Of a stretch of 64,000 nucleotides of DNA, positions 25,189-36,120 are shown one piece after another (position 1 is the first letter of the stretch; the number at the start of each line of letters is the position of its first letter). The stretch is taken from NCBI GenBank assembly GCA_028023455.1, contig JAQFVV010006471.1:932001-996000 (forward strand), written 5' to 3'. Origin of the DNA: Epiperipatus broadwayi (taxonomy: Eukaryota > Onychophora > Udeonychophora > Euonychophora > Peripatidae). A model generated the notes under the pieces. That model was not told where the DNA came from, made no database searches, and was given only the letters and a program-made list of their open reading frames with translations. The position numbers were made by a program, and so were the translations under genes.

Positions 25189-25660
25189 GTTGTTTTTTAT
25201 GTACAAAGCAATAATTAAGCAAAAGACATCACAAAATAGACATCACAGAGTAGCAGCAATCACTGAATCAATCCCCTAAACCCACCCCTCCCCCAAAAAA
25301 AGTTTAAATGTATGTTTAAAAAATGAAAAAAGGTTGTTGTTTTGTAAAGACAAAATTAAAATTAAACGTTTTATTTTTAAAAAGGACAGGGAAAAAAAGT
25401 TTTAGCAATCAATCAATTAATAACTAAAAAGAAGGAATGATGATAATTTGTTCAAAAACAGTGATTTAAAAATAAAAAAAGGTTGTTGTTTACTAAATAC
25501 AAAAAATTAAAATTACAAAGGGATGAAAAAAAAGTTATAGCAATCAATAAATAACCAAAAAAACAATTTAAAAATCACATGGTCCCGAAAACTGTACATT
25601 GTATTGTTTTTGACTGCCAACAACGCGATCAAGTGGCCAAGCCTGATTACATTATAATTA

Positions 25661-26874
25661 CTAAAAAATAATATAAAGAAAAAACATATTTTCATAAAAC
25701 AAAAAAAATACTTAATAACATTATTAATTATTATTAATTATTACTTAATTTTAAAACTCATTTATAAATTTAAATGTAATGTGCACATTAAAGGATTTTT
25801 TTACCATGAATTTATTTTTATTTGGATTCCTTCTTGGACAGTTATAATTTAGTTTTTTAATTGAAGGCTTCTCCATTTCATGCTTATAAAGTTCACCATT
25901 AACACATATTTATTGGGTAATGCAGACTGTTAATTTATCCATTTCTGCCACATAATATTTTCAGGTTCACACAGAATGAATTTATTTTCTTCTTTAAATT
26001 TATTTCAAAGTCAGGCTAACTCATAATGAGATCATCCATTTTTTAAATAATTTTTCAGATCTGCTTAAACACAAAGTTGTTGGTTAGAAATAAGGCTTGT
26101 TGCAGATTACTTTAGGAGTATTTTTTCTCCTTTACATTTTTCTAGTAAGCTGGTTACATAAAGGTAGATGATTAACTTCAGCTAAACTAAGACATATTTG
26201 TCAACATTATTTTAAAAAACTTTTTTTCACAATGAAACTTCTGCATCATTCTTTTTTCACAGCTGAATCAGAAATGATTTCTCTCCTCAACAGCTTGATT
26301 AAAACCTTTTCTTACAAGACACTGCAACCTACTGATTTACCCACTCCCCTATTTTTAGAAAAATCCTGGTCCCACCATTTATAATCTTATCTTACATGAC
26401 CAAACTAAACACTGACTAATTATATCTATTTTCACAAAATTTACCAGTTATTATTCTCCTTTTTATTATAAAATATGTAAAAAATCCCCATGGTCTTGTT
26501 TTTGTCTTATGCCAAAAAAGATAATCAGTTAATTACATTGATTTGATAAAGACTTTATTATATTGAAGAGAATTAAAAAGAAAAAATAACTCTGAGTCTT
26601 TAAAACAAAATTTAATAAAATGTTGTTTTCCTTTTTAAAAATACTACAAAACATAGAATTTTATTTACTTTATCTCTCTTAAATATTTAAAATTAAAAAT
26701 TGTTAAATAATTTACTGAATAGTAAGAACAAAAAAATTGTTTGATTTTATATTTTTCTCTCCCTTTTACAGATATTTACAAATTATAATAATATTCTCAT
26801 TATTATTTTAAAAAAGGTTTGAAATTTTTCATATTATCATTTGATGAAGAAAATATTTAAATAGATCAAATATG
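25661..26874. other. AT-rich stretch, no gene
   Basis: Nothing recognised. Confidence 0.5.
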
Positions 26875-26995
<121 letters not shown>

Positions 26996-27239
26996 TTTAA
27001 TATGATTTTTCCATTATTTAATATATTCTAAACATAATGAGCTTGTAATATTGGCATGGCTAGAATTGGTCACTGCCTAAAATATTACAATAGGGATTAA
27101 TATACATTTTTATATTTTACAGACTAATTATGCATCTACCATAGCAGAAAAAAAGAGCTAAAATAATTTTATTTAAATAAAGTTTAAGTTTTAAAGAAAT
27201 CTAGTGGAAAATTTAATACATTTTTTAACTGTTCAATAA

Positions 27240-27320
27240 TATGTACAGTATATGGGATAGAATGGATGATTGAAGGAGCTTGAAAGTCAAGCTTCAAATC
27301 CTCTAATTATAATAACACAA
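27240..27320 (+). repeat. Family A tail fragment (copy 3)
   Basis: GGATGATTGAAGGAGCTTGA followed by TTCAAATCCTCTAATTATAA matches the tail of the 60.4-kb copy (AGCTGAAGGGAGCTTGAAAG, then TTCAAATTTCTTATAATTA). No hairpin arm is present. Confidence 0.55.
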
Positions 27321-30300
27321 ATATAGCTTACCATGACATGCTAAACAACTCATAATTTTAGCTTACCCATTTTGTTTTCAAGAGTAAAATGTGTAAGCAA
27401 AAGATCATGTGATGTTTAGTAAGAAATGAGATTTTTATTGGTTTAACGCTAAATCTAGCAAAGAAATAAAAATGCCTAAAGTTATTAAAAAAACTGAGGT
27501 CACCATAATATATAGAAAGTGAACTGGATTCAGTTCTATATAATTGTGCAAGCAAATGGCCTTTGATTGAAAAAATTTACAATTTTCAATTTGGGATGGT
27601 AGTTTAATATTGTCAAAAAATAGTAAAACACGATTGCTAGACTTAAAGTGCATCAGATCTAACAAATCCAAGTGTACTATAAAAGCTGTAAGCTAGAACT
27701 TATCTGGTGATATTTGGGCAGGCCAATCATTGATTAAGGATTCATTAAGCACTACCAATTAGCATTTATTTACTACTGACACTCATACTAAATGGCATAA
27801 ATAATGTTGGTTTGGAAGAAAATTGTTGCTAGATTGCAAAGGTACATTGTTTGCAGACTTGTTGTAATGTTTGAGTAAATGAGATTGAAATATCACAAAC
27901 CAAACATTAATCTTTAAAATAAATCAAATAATGATATATTGACAATCAACTCTACTCATAGTACCAATATATGTAAATCAAAGCTTGCATTTTTATATAT
28001 ATATTTTTTATGAGACACTCTAACTGCAAATGGTAAACAATTAAGTTAAAACTCTTACATTTATAAATGAGCAACTATAATTCTTTTTTTAAATATACTT
28101 AAAAATTTTATTTTATCACACATACTTTAAAACATGAATAAAGTCATCTGGAAAAAAAGTTAAAAGACCCCTAAGAGCATTTCTTACTGAACTTATAATC
28201 TTCAGTTGGTCTAGGTTACAACCTCTTAAAATGTATAAAAAGTTGTGATCAGGGAAATTGAAAAATAGCTATTTCAGCCAAAAATGCATCTTGGGAATAA
28301 TTTATTTTTTTCATGTCTTTATTGATATGTTTGAAATATGAGTAATAAAATAAAAGTTTTAAGTCTATCTTACATAAAGGATCTAAGAGGAATGGATTAA
28401 TAATTCTATGATAGTTGTATTAATCTTTAAGTTTAAAGAGCTTACTTGGATTAAAAATAACATGATATTGTCAAATATGTAAGTACAGAAAATTTGGAAC
28501 TTATAGATTAAATTGTACTATTTTTTTAGCTATTTATATCATATTACTAATATATTTGTTGATATATATATATATGGATACACACACAAATATTGACATA
28601 TTTATTTAACGTGCTTTTATCTAAAGTATATTGTTGCTTTTATTTTTCATGTCATGCTTTGATTTTCTAACCTTTTAATATTAGATGATAAATGTGTCAA
28701 ATTTATCCCTTAAGGCTGATAATATTTCTTCAGGAAAGATACTTATTATTCTCATATAGAATTTATTGGTTTTTCTTTTATATATTGAAGCTCGCAGCCA
28801 GTTCTGCATAGATTAAAAGCATTATAATGTAACCTACTTTTTCTTACATATTAGCTGAATTGGTACAACCTTTTTTTAACTATATAAAATTCAATACAAC
28901 AAAGTTTACAATTATTTCCTCCCTCATGTATCAGATTCACATTTTATAAACAAATGTGAATATGAAATCTTTAAACAAGCTTCACAAAACAAAAGAATTT
29001 CATATACCGCTCGGTTCTCCCTTGATGTTTTCAATAATGCTTTTAAGAAAAATCTAAAAGATATTATGCAAAAATGACACTTCGCTTCTTCTTATAGGAT
29101 CTGTTCATTTTATCACAAATTTATTTCAAATTCATAAATAAAACTTATTTACATACAAATAAAACGTCATTTCGTATGCAGAAAACGCTGCCTTTAAATC
29201 ATTAGTTGAATATTTCTAAAGTAGAATAATTTTTCTCTTCTTTTTTTTTTCGTATACTAAGGAACAGTTTTTATCATTTCTCATTTCGAAGTATTTTGTC
29301 TGTATTATATGACGTTTTATTATAAGATATTGTTTTTTTAATCATAAAAGATTGATCACTTTCAGGAGAAAGAACAGGAAGTAGACTGTGCAACTTAGAG
29401 CAGTGACATAGGGGCAGATTCGGGAGCTCAACTGAGTAAAGAAACTTCAATTTATTCAAGTGAATGGAGTTTAATCTAGTAATCCGAGTATTTCTGTGTC
29501 ACATGATCTGAGCAATTAATCACACGTTTATTTATTATGTAAACAATAATAGTAATAAATATCACAATACTTAATACCAATTGTCTAAAAAATGTATGAA
29601 ATGTTGGTAGTGAAATAATAATTATGAGATTTTTATAGCAGTTGGATTCTTCATATAATTCATTGACATTTTTTGAGTTACATCATTTTTTCAAATGATC
29701 TTCTTATTTCTTTTTTGCGCGAAATATAAATTCTTTCAAATTGATTTTTTACTAATAGTAACCTTCTGTTTCTTTGATATCTGTATATCTAAATAAACAC
29801 TAATCCTTCGTTACTTTTTAAGATTTTAGTTTGACTTTTATTTTAGCTTTATTTCAATATTTGTTAATACATTCTTTATCGTTTGTATTCCATGATAGTT
29901 ATCGGTTTGCTGGTACAAATTTTTATCTGAGGAATAATTTTAAATCAAAGCAAAACATTGATCAATAATTTTAAACATGATATTAATATCACTTCTATAC
30001 AGAAAATAGATAAAAAATTGTTTAAAAAGTAAAAATATTTTCTTTCTGTATACAACATTATATATATATTGAGTTTTAGTTTTTTTTTTTTAAAGATTAT
30101 TTTCTTTACAAAAAAAAAAAAAAACTTTATTGTCAATCTCAAGCAATAGAAAAATGTTTTTTTTAAAAAAAAACTCACAAATGTATTTAAGCCTTAACCT
30201 ATATATTATTAATAAATCTAAAATATAGACGATGTCTCTTTGATATTAACTCCTCGGAAAATTAACACTGGACAATTAATTTGTTTGCTTCATAAAAACT

Positions 30301-30977
30301 TTAAAATAGAGATAAAATTATCGAAAATTTTAAATAAAAACTTTAAAAATTGAACCATTTGAATCAAAAAAATTATTTCAATGAAACTGTGAGAAGTTAT
30401 TTCAAATTAAATTGTCTTAAGTTGTGAATAAATAAAAAAGGAGGGTAGAAAAAGAATAATAAAATCGTGAATAGAAATCCCAACATTTTTGATTAACGAA
30501 AATTACTATGCATATACACCTGAAACTATTAGTTATAGCTGATGACCAATGCCTCTCAGTGTTCATTAAGATATTATGTTATATCAAAGTCATATCTTTA
30601 TTGAAAGCAGTGCCTGATTGTAGTATACTTATTGAATAAATTTAAAAATATTGGGTTTTATGACAGTCCAAAGTCATAGGTTTCAGTTAGTAGTCAGTTT
30701 AAAGGCAATATATTTTACTCAAACTAGGTTAAACTATATTATTAAAAAAATTATTTTCTTGCAACTATCTTTGCAGCAAACTTTTTTGCTATATAATAGA
30801 TCTTTTAGAATCTAATCATGAAGTTAACAAAAACTGATAAATTCATTTCAATAACTATATTCAATGACACATTGGTAAATTTTTTGGAAGTAATTAGAAT
30901 GTACAAAAAATTCATTTCTAATACAGTGTAACTGTGTACCATGTTACACAACTATATAATTTTAATTATTATATATA
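27321..30977. other. Long AT-rich stretch, no supported gene
   Basis: Scanned on both strands. Only low-complexity open frames are present, none with a family signature. Confidence 0.5.
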
Positions 30978-31284
30978 GAGCCTGTAAACAAGCTCTTAAC
31001 AAGCTTTGAGAATATTCTCAACCTCAGACTGGTTTCTGCATCTAGCATCATCAGTCAGGTGTCAGGATATTCATTAGATTAAAAATACTAGGACAAGCCC
31101 AGAACTTTATCTAATGTATAACTATTGAGAAGAAAATCTGAAATTTTCAGACATCCATACATCTAAAAATCCAGCTATCTAACTCAAATAGCCATATGGG
31201 ACCTCACTGGTGACCCTAGATGCAGAAACCAGTCTGGAGTTGAGGATATTCTCAAAGCTTGTTAAGAGCTTGTTTTGCGGGATC
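30978..31284. mobile_element. MITE with about 80-bp terminal inverted repeats
   Basis: The left end GAGCCTGTAAACAAGCTCTT matches the reverse complement of the right end (GATCCCGCAAAACAAGCTCT). The match continues through AACAAGCTTTGAGAATAT and CAGACTGGTTTCTGCATCTA on both sides, giving inverted repeats of roughly 75-80 bases in a 307-bp element. Both flanks are TATATATA, so a TA duplication is possible but not provable. There is no coding capacity; a Tc1/mariner-like or other TA-targeting parent is the likely source. Confidence 0.8.
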
Positions 31285-32780
31285 TATATATATCATTTGT
31301 AAATACGAACTTTATTAAAATTAGGTCATGTGACATCTGACTTGATTTTTTTATCAATTTGTAATTTTAATTATACACTATTCAAAAAAATGTAAACAAA
31401 CAAATAAAAATGTAAATAAATAACAAAAAAACATTAATTTTAAGAAATTTTATGTTTGTCAGCCATTTTTTCTTTTCTAATTCCCATAATTTACCACCAA
31501 CATTAAAAAAGAAAAATTTGTAAAAGAATTTTACAATATGCCAGTAGCCATTTTTAATTCTTGGAGTGCCATACATGATTATATATATTAATAAAATTTC
31601 TTACCTTTATATCAAAAGTACAAATATTTTATCCTTCCTTTATTATTCTTTTCAAATTCAATGTGAAGTATTTTATAGAATAAAATAAAATATTTTCTGT
31701 GAGTAATGCTAAAAATTTTAGAAGAATTTAAAAGTTGATACTGATTTAAAATCATTAAAATAATTAGACAGATTATAATTTCTTAATAAAGAAACTAGAC
31801 TAGTGTGTTTTTATTAAAAAAAGTTATAAAAAAAAAGAATATCCAGAGAGTATTTAATAATAGAAAAGTCAGACATTTTGCTATTTACTTTAATTGAAAA
31901 ATAAAAACATAGTATTTAGTTTATTTGAATAAATGCATGAGTGACCACACATTATATAATATATATATATATATATGTGTGTTCCCTCTATTTGTTATTA
32001 ATAACTATACTATTATTATTTTTAAAGTTTGTTTATACTATAATTTCAATTTATATATGTTTACTATATATATAAAAAATCATCTGTTATATATATTATG
32101 ACACATACATATATGTGGTACATAGAACGATTTAAAAATAGAAGTTAGAAAGAGAAAAAATATATTAAATTTATTAAGAACAAGTAGTTGACATAGTAAT
32201 AGCATGAAAGGCTAAAACCTTTGGCAGATGTGCTTTAAAAATGCTTATGTGACAGCCAATCAGATGTAAAAATGACTGTGTGTGGAAATCTTAATTCTAA
32301 AGCACAAGCCAAAACTTAGATCTAAAAATCACTTCATAGTAAATCAAAAGATTTTGCATTGTTAATTTATACATATTTAGTGAATTAAATGTGAAGGTAT
32401 TGTAAGCTTCATGCTCTTAGTTCAAGATGCTTGAGTCTGGCTTATTTATATATAAATTTAAGCAGAGAAGAAGGTGGGCCCCATCTATTTCTGATAGTTC
32501 TGGCTTGTGTTTTAGAATAAAGAGAAAAACAAAATATTTTTTTAAATAAAAAAATTAGTTAATTATTAGGTAAAAAAAATTTTTTTTTAAATAATAGATT
32601 TTTATTTAATTAAAATCAAAAGGCAGACTAAAGCTTATTAAAAAGTTATTAATTATTAACTGAGATAGAACCTGTTTTATTTTATATCATATATTATCTG
32701 GAAGTGAAGATGCACGAGATGAAGGTTAGATTATGACCCCCAACGTGGTTGGCATGATATGTAGTGGAGCTACACATAGG
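31285..32780. other. AT-rich stretch; small inverted-repeat relic
   Basis: No gene. At 32290-32316 and 32496-32521 a diverged inverted repeat around TTCTAAAGCACAAGCC / GGCTTGTGTTTTAGAA bounds about 230 bases and may be an old MITE. A short TA run lies at 31957-31976. Confidence 0.45.
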
Positions 32781-33375
32781 TTAGGTCAGAATATATAATT
32801 TCAGAATTATGCTCCAACAAGTTCTCATAGTGTTGAAGTAGTAGAATATTTTTATATAGATGTACAAAAGGCTTTTGATCAGAGTAAATAACATTTTAAA
32901 ATTGTTATGGGAGACTTTAATGCTAGAATTGGTAAACAAATGAAAGATGAAAGTGCTGTAGGCAATTTTGGTTATGGTAATAGAAATGAGAGAGGACATA
33001 GACTTGTGGAGTTTGCAGAAAAAGAAAAACTTTATATTATGAATGCTTTTTTTGAGAAAAATGTTAAAAGGAAATGAACATGGAAGCATCCAAATGAAGG
33101 TACAGCAGAATTGGATTATATTTTGACTAACAGAAAGTACATATTTCAAGATTGTAATGTTCTTAATAAATTTAACACAGGAAGTAATCATCAATTAGTA
33201 AGATGTAAGATATGTGTTAATGCAAAACTAGAGACAAAAATTATTACAAAAAACATTATTTACAGTTGATATTCCTAATTTTCAGAAACATTCTAATGAA
33301 TTTAAATTAGAACTTACAAATCGGTTTCAAGCATTAGTAAATTTTGAACATGATTCAGATTTAAATGAAATTAAT

Positions 33376-33918
33376 ATGAAAACAACTGATACACTTTTAA
33401 AAACTACAACAAAGATAGCTGGAAGAAAGAAGCAGCAATTGACCAATAAAATTTCTACTGAGACTAGAGAATTTATGAAGAAAAGAAGGAATATAAAGAT
33501 ATATAAAAATGATGCATTAAAAAGGATTGAATATCTCGAATTTTATAAAATGGTGCGGAAAAGAGTTGAAAATAATATAAGAAAGTATAACTGTGAACTA
33601 CCAGGAAAAGCTGTAGAAGAGAATAAAAGTCTCAAGAGTGTAAAACAGCATTTTGGTATTGGTAGGAAATTTATATCTACAAAAAAAAAAATTATTACTA
33701 AAAAGAGAGATGACATCATGAAATGGGTAAAAGACTTTTATCAAGAATTATATAGTAATAAAGAACAAGTACCTCCTATATCTATTACATCTTCTGAATT
33801 GCCCAGAATTTTAAATGAAGAAGTGAGACATGCAATTAAATGTATAAAGAAAGGAAAGGCTCTAGGTAATGATGGAATTATAATTGATATATTAAAAGAA
33901 GCAGGTGAAGAAATATAA
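33376..33918 (+). pseudogene. LINE RT N-terminal segment
   Basis: An open frame of 180 codons covering the linker after the endonuclease and RT motif 0-1. It is rich in charged residues and ends with the KKGKALGNDGIIIDILKEAG block, the conserved GNDGI/PGPDGI motif of LINE RTs. Its stop at 33916 interrupts the same reading frame, which continues with recognisable RT sequence (NYRPISFLS) to about 34240. The apparent start codon is internal to the ancestral protein. Confidence 0.8.
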
Positions 33919-34226
33919 AAAAATTTAGCAAAGTTATATACCAAATGTCTAAATGATAAAGATGTACCATATGATTGGAAGAATGCAGTATTAATATTAA
34001 TATTTAAAAAAGGTGATAAAGAAGATATTAGAAATTATAGACCTATCAGCTTTTTATCAGTTTTATATAAAATTTTTACCAAGATAATTACAACTTGTCT
34101 ACAGAGAACATGGGATTTCCACCAACCAAGAGAACAAGCTGGATTTAAAAGTGTTTTTAGTACAGTAGATCAGATTGAGATATTGAGAGAATTTATAAAA
34201 AGGACAAATAAATATGAGTTGCCATT

Positions 34227-35078
34227 ATGCTTGGATTTGTAGATTATGAAAAGGCATTTGATTCTATAAACATTTCTTCAATGATTAAAACATTGGACCA
34301 TCAAGATATAGTTCCAGAATATTGTCATATTTTAAAGAATATTTATAAAAATGCAACAACAACAATTAGATTAAATAATGCTGCTGGGAAAGTCAACATT
34401 GAGAAGAGTGTAACACAGGATGACTCTATATCTCCAAAACTTTTTACAGCAGTGCTGCAAGAAGTATTTTGTGGATTAAAATGGGAAGCTAAAGGAGTGA
34501 AAATAAATGGAGATTATTTAAGTCATTTAGATTTTGCAGATGATGTAGTTGTTTTTGCAAATAATGCTTTAGAGCTGCAGGAAATGTTGCAGGAGTTATC
34601 AGATGAAAGTAGGAAAGTAGGACTAAAGATAAATGTTAAAAAGTCTAAAGTAATGTTTAATGGATTTTCTCAAAATATGAAAATAAAGATTGATTATGAT
34701 GAGTTAGAAGAAGTTAACAGTTACAAATACCTTGATCAGATTATTAATACAGATGGAAACATAATGGATGAAATTAATCATAGAATTAAACTTGGTTGGA
34801 GTGCTTTTGATAGAAATAACTTGATACTAAAAGGAAATATGCCTATGTGTTTGAAAAGGAAGGTTTTTAATAAATGTGTTTTACCAGTTCTTACTTATGG
34901 ATCTGAGACTTGGACACTTAATAGAAGAGCAATACAAAGACTTCAAACCACTCAAAGAAGTATGGAGAGATGCATGTTGGGGATAACAAGAAGAGATCGA
35001 AAACACAATATATGGGTAAGAGAACAAACAGGTGTTACTGACCTCATTGGAAAAATTAAAAGACTGAAGTGGAATTGA
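34227..35078 (+). pseudogene. LINE RT palm and thumb segment
   Basis: 283 codons: the DYEKAFDS motif (RT motif A) near codon 6, SVTQDDSISPKLF (motif B region; the usual QGD/QGC is altered to QDD) near codon 61, and FADD (motif C) at codons 103-106. The thumb has VNSYKYLDQII near codon 164 and LTYGSETWTLN near codon 223, typical of RTE and related LINEs. It follows the upstream segment by a frame change and ends at a stop where homologous sequence (GHIARRDDNRW, then RRWIKLGETF) clearly continues to about 35297. Confidence 0.85.
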
Positions 35079-35297
35079 GCTGGACATATTGCTAGAAGAG
35101 ATGATAATAGATGGACAATTGAAATCTTAAACTGGATTCCAAGAGATTGTAAAAGACCCAGAAAGAGACCACATGTGAGATGGATGGATGAAATAAGAAA
35201 GTGTGCAGGGGTGATGTGGAGAAGAGAAGCTAAAGATCGGAGAAGATGGATAAAACTTGGAGAGACCTTCATTCTGCAGTGGATTGATAATGGTTGA

Positions 35298-35300
<3 letters not shown>

Positions 35301-35385
<85 letters not shown>
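35301..35385. repeat. (TA)n at the LINE 3' end
   Basis: A run of about 42 TA units directly after GGTTGATGA, the end of the LINE. RTE elements commonly end in short microsatellite-like tails, so this may have grown from the element's own tail. Confidence 0.9.
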
Positions 35386-35387
<2 letters not shown>

Positions 35388-36030
35388 AATTTAACAACAT
35401 AATCCTATTTTACTTTTTACACATTTATTATATTGTTTCAGTTATTTATAATTCAAATATCAGTATTTAGCATTCTTTATTTTACTCTAGAAAATCAAGT
35501 TTTCAATTACTTATAATCTACTAAGTAATTTGGCCATCTGCATTATTACTTTAGTTTTGATGATATTTCTGTTGATTTTTTCTTGATGCTGTTTTGATAG
35601 ATTTTTTTCTGCTTTAATTTCTTAAAGACAATTGTAGAATTTCTTTACATTTGGACTGTATATTCTCCAATCAACAACCACTCACTTAATTGTTGTCTTC
35701 TCTTCATTTGTTTTTGTTGGCAAATTAAATTCTAACTCATCAATTTCATTTCGGCTTTATTTATAAATTTAGTTTATGTTTTTTTAATTCAATACCATTT
35801 TTATTTTTAAAATCCCTATCTGATTTGATAGTTTTTTTCTATTAACTTTTCCATCTACACTTTATTCAAGATCCCTATAACATAAAAAGTTTATCCAATA
35901 ATAAATTTTTCATTTAGTTCTGTAGAACCAATGAGATTTTTTCTTTAGCTAAACAGTAATATTATTTCATCTCTCTGTTTTCTATCCATTGAAAATGTGA
36001 CTAATCAATAAAAGTTGTAGGTGTCACATA

Positions 36031-36033
<3 letters not shown>
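35386..36033. other. AT-rich stretch, no gene
   Basis: Nothing recognised on either strand. Before the LTR element inserted, this was contiguous with the sequence after 43774. Confidence 0.5.

Positions 36034-36114
<81 letters not shown>
36034..36114. repeat. (CT)n-(TA)n microsatellite, LTR target
   Basis: CT repeats (36034-36060) turn into TA repeats (36061-36114). The LTR element inserted within the TA part, which resumes at 43774-43816. Confidence 0.9.

Positions 36115-36120
<6 letters not shown>

Larger units (their letters stand above)
24325..25660. mobile_element. Inverted-repeat element with telomere-like core
   Basis: The left end ATGTAATCAGGCTTGGCCAC (near 24329) is the reverse complement of the sequence near 25633-25655 (GTGGCCAAGCCTGATTACAT). 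The inverted match is about 25 bases and then weakens (TTGATGGC against TTGATCGC). The bounded interval of about 1.33 kb holds a degenerate telomere-like array at 25023-25188 and a minus-strand open frame, 24661-24882, with no recognised domain. No transposase is evident. I read it as a non-autonomous DNA transposon, superfamily unknown. Confidence 0.6.
32785..35300 (+). pseudogene. RTE-like LINE, endonuclease plus RT, broken
   Basis: A non-LTR retrotransposon remnant. An endonuclease part (about 32785-33240) shows YAPTSS near 32810, GDFNARIG at 32910-32933 and LDYIL at 33111-33125, as in apurinic/apyrimidinic-type LINE endonucleases. The RT part begins near 33376. Its motifs are NDGIIIDILK near 33870, RNYRPISFLS near 34030 and FADD at 34533-34544 (the catalytic YADD-box equivalent), followed by the LKIN.KKSKVM segment and a C-terminal region to about 35297. 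Breaks: a stop at 33075 where a tryptophan codon is expected, a frame change near 33245, a stop at 33916, a frame change near 34230 and a stop near 35076. It could once have copied its RNA by target-primed reverse transcription; it cannot now. RTE is the likeliest clade, from domain order, lack of a C-terminal zinc motif and a short 3' end with a TGATGA/TA tail. Confidence 0.85.

Noticed and set aside
29945-30178. 77-codon minus-strand frame with hydrophobic F-rich runs
   Set aside because: Produced by poly-A/poly-T tracts; not a membrane protein.
32781-33194. 137-codon minus-strand frame opposite the LINE endonuclease
   Set aside because: Antisense shadow; the plus strand carries the endonuclease motifs GDFNARIG and LDYIL.
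34952-35272. 106-codon minus-strand frame opposite the LINE C-terminus
   Set aside because: Antisense shadow of the RT C-terminal region.
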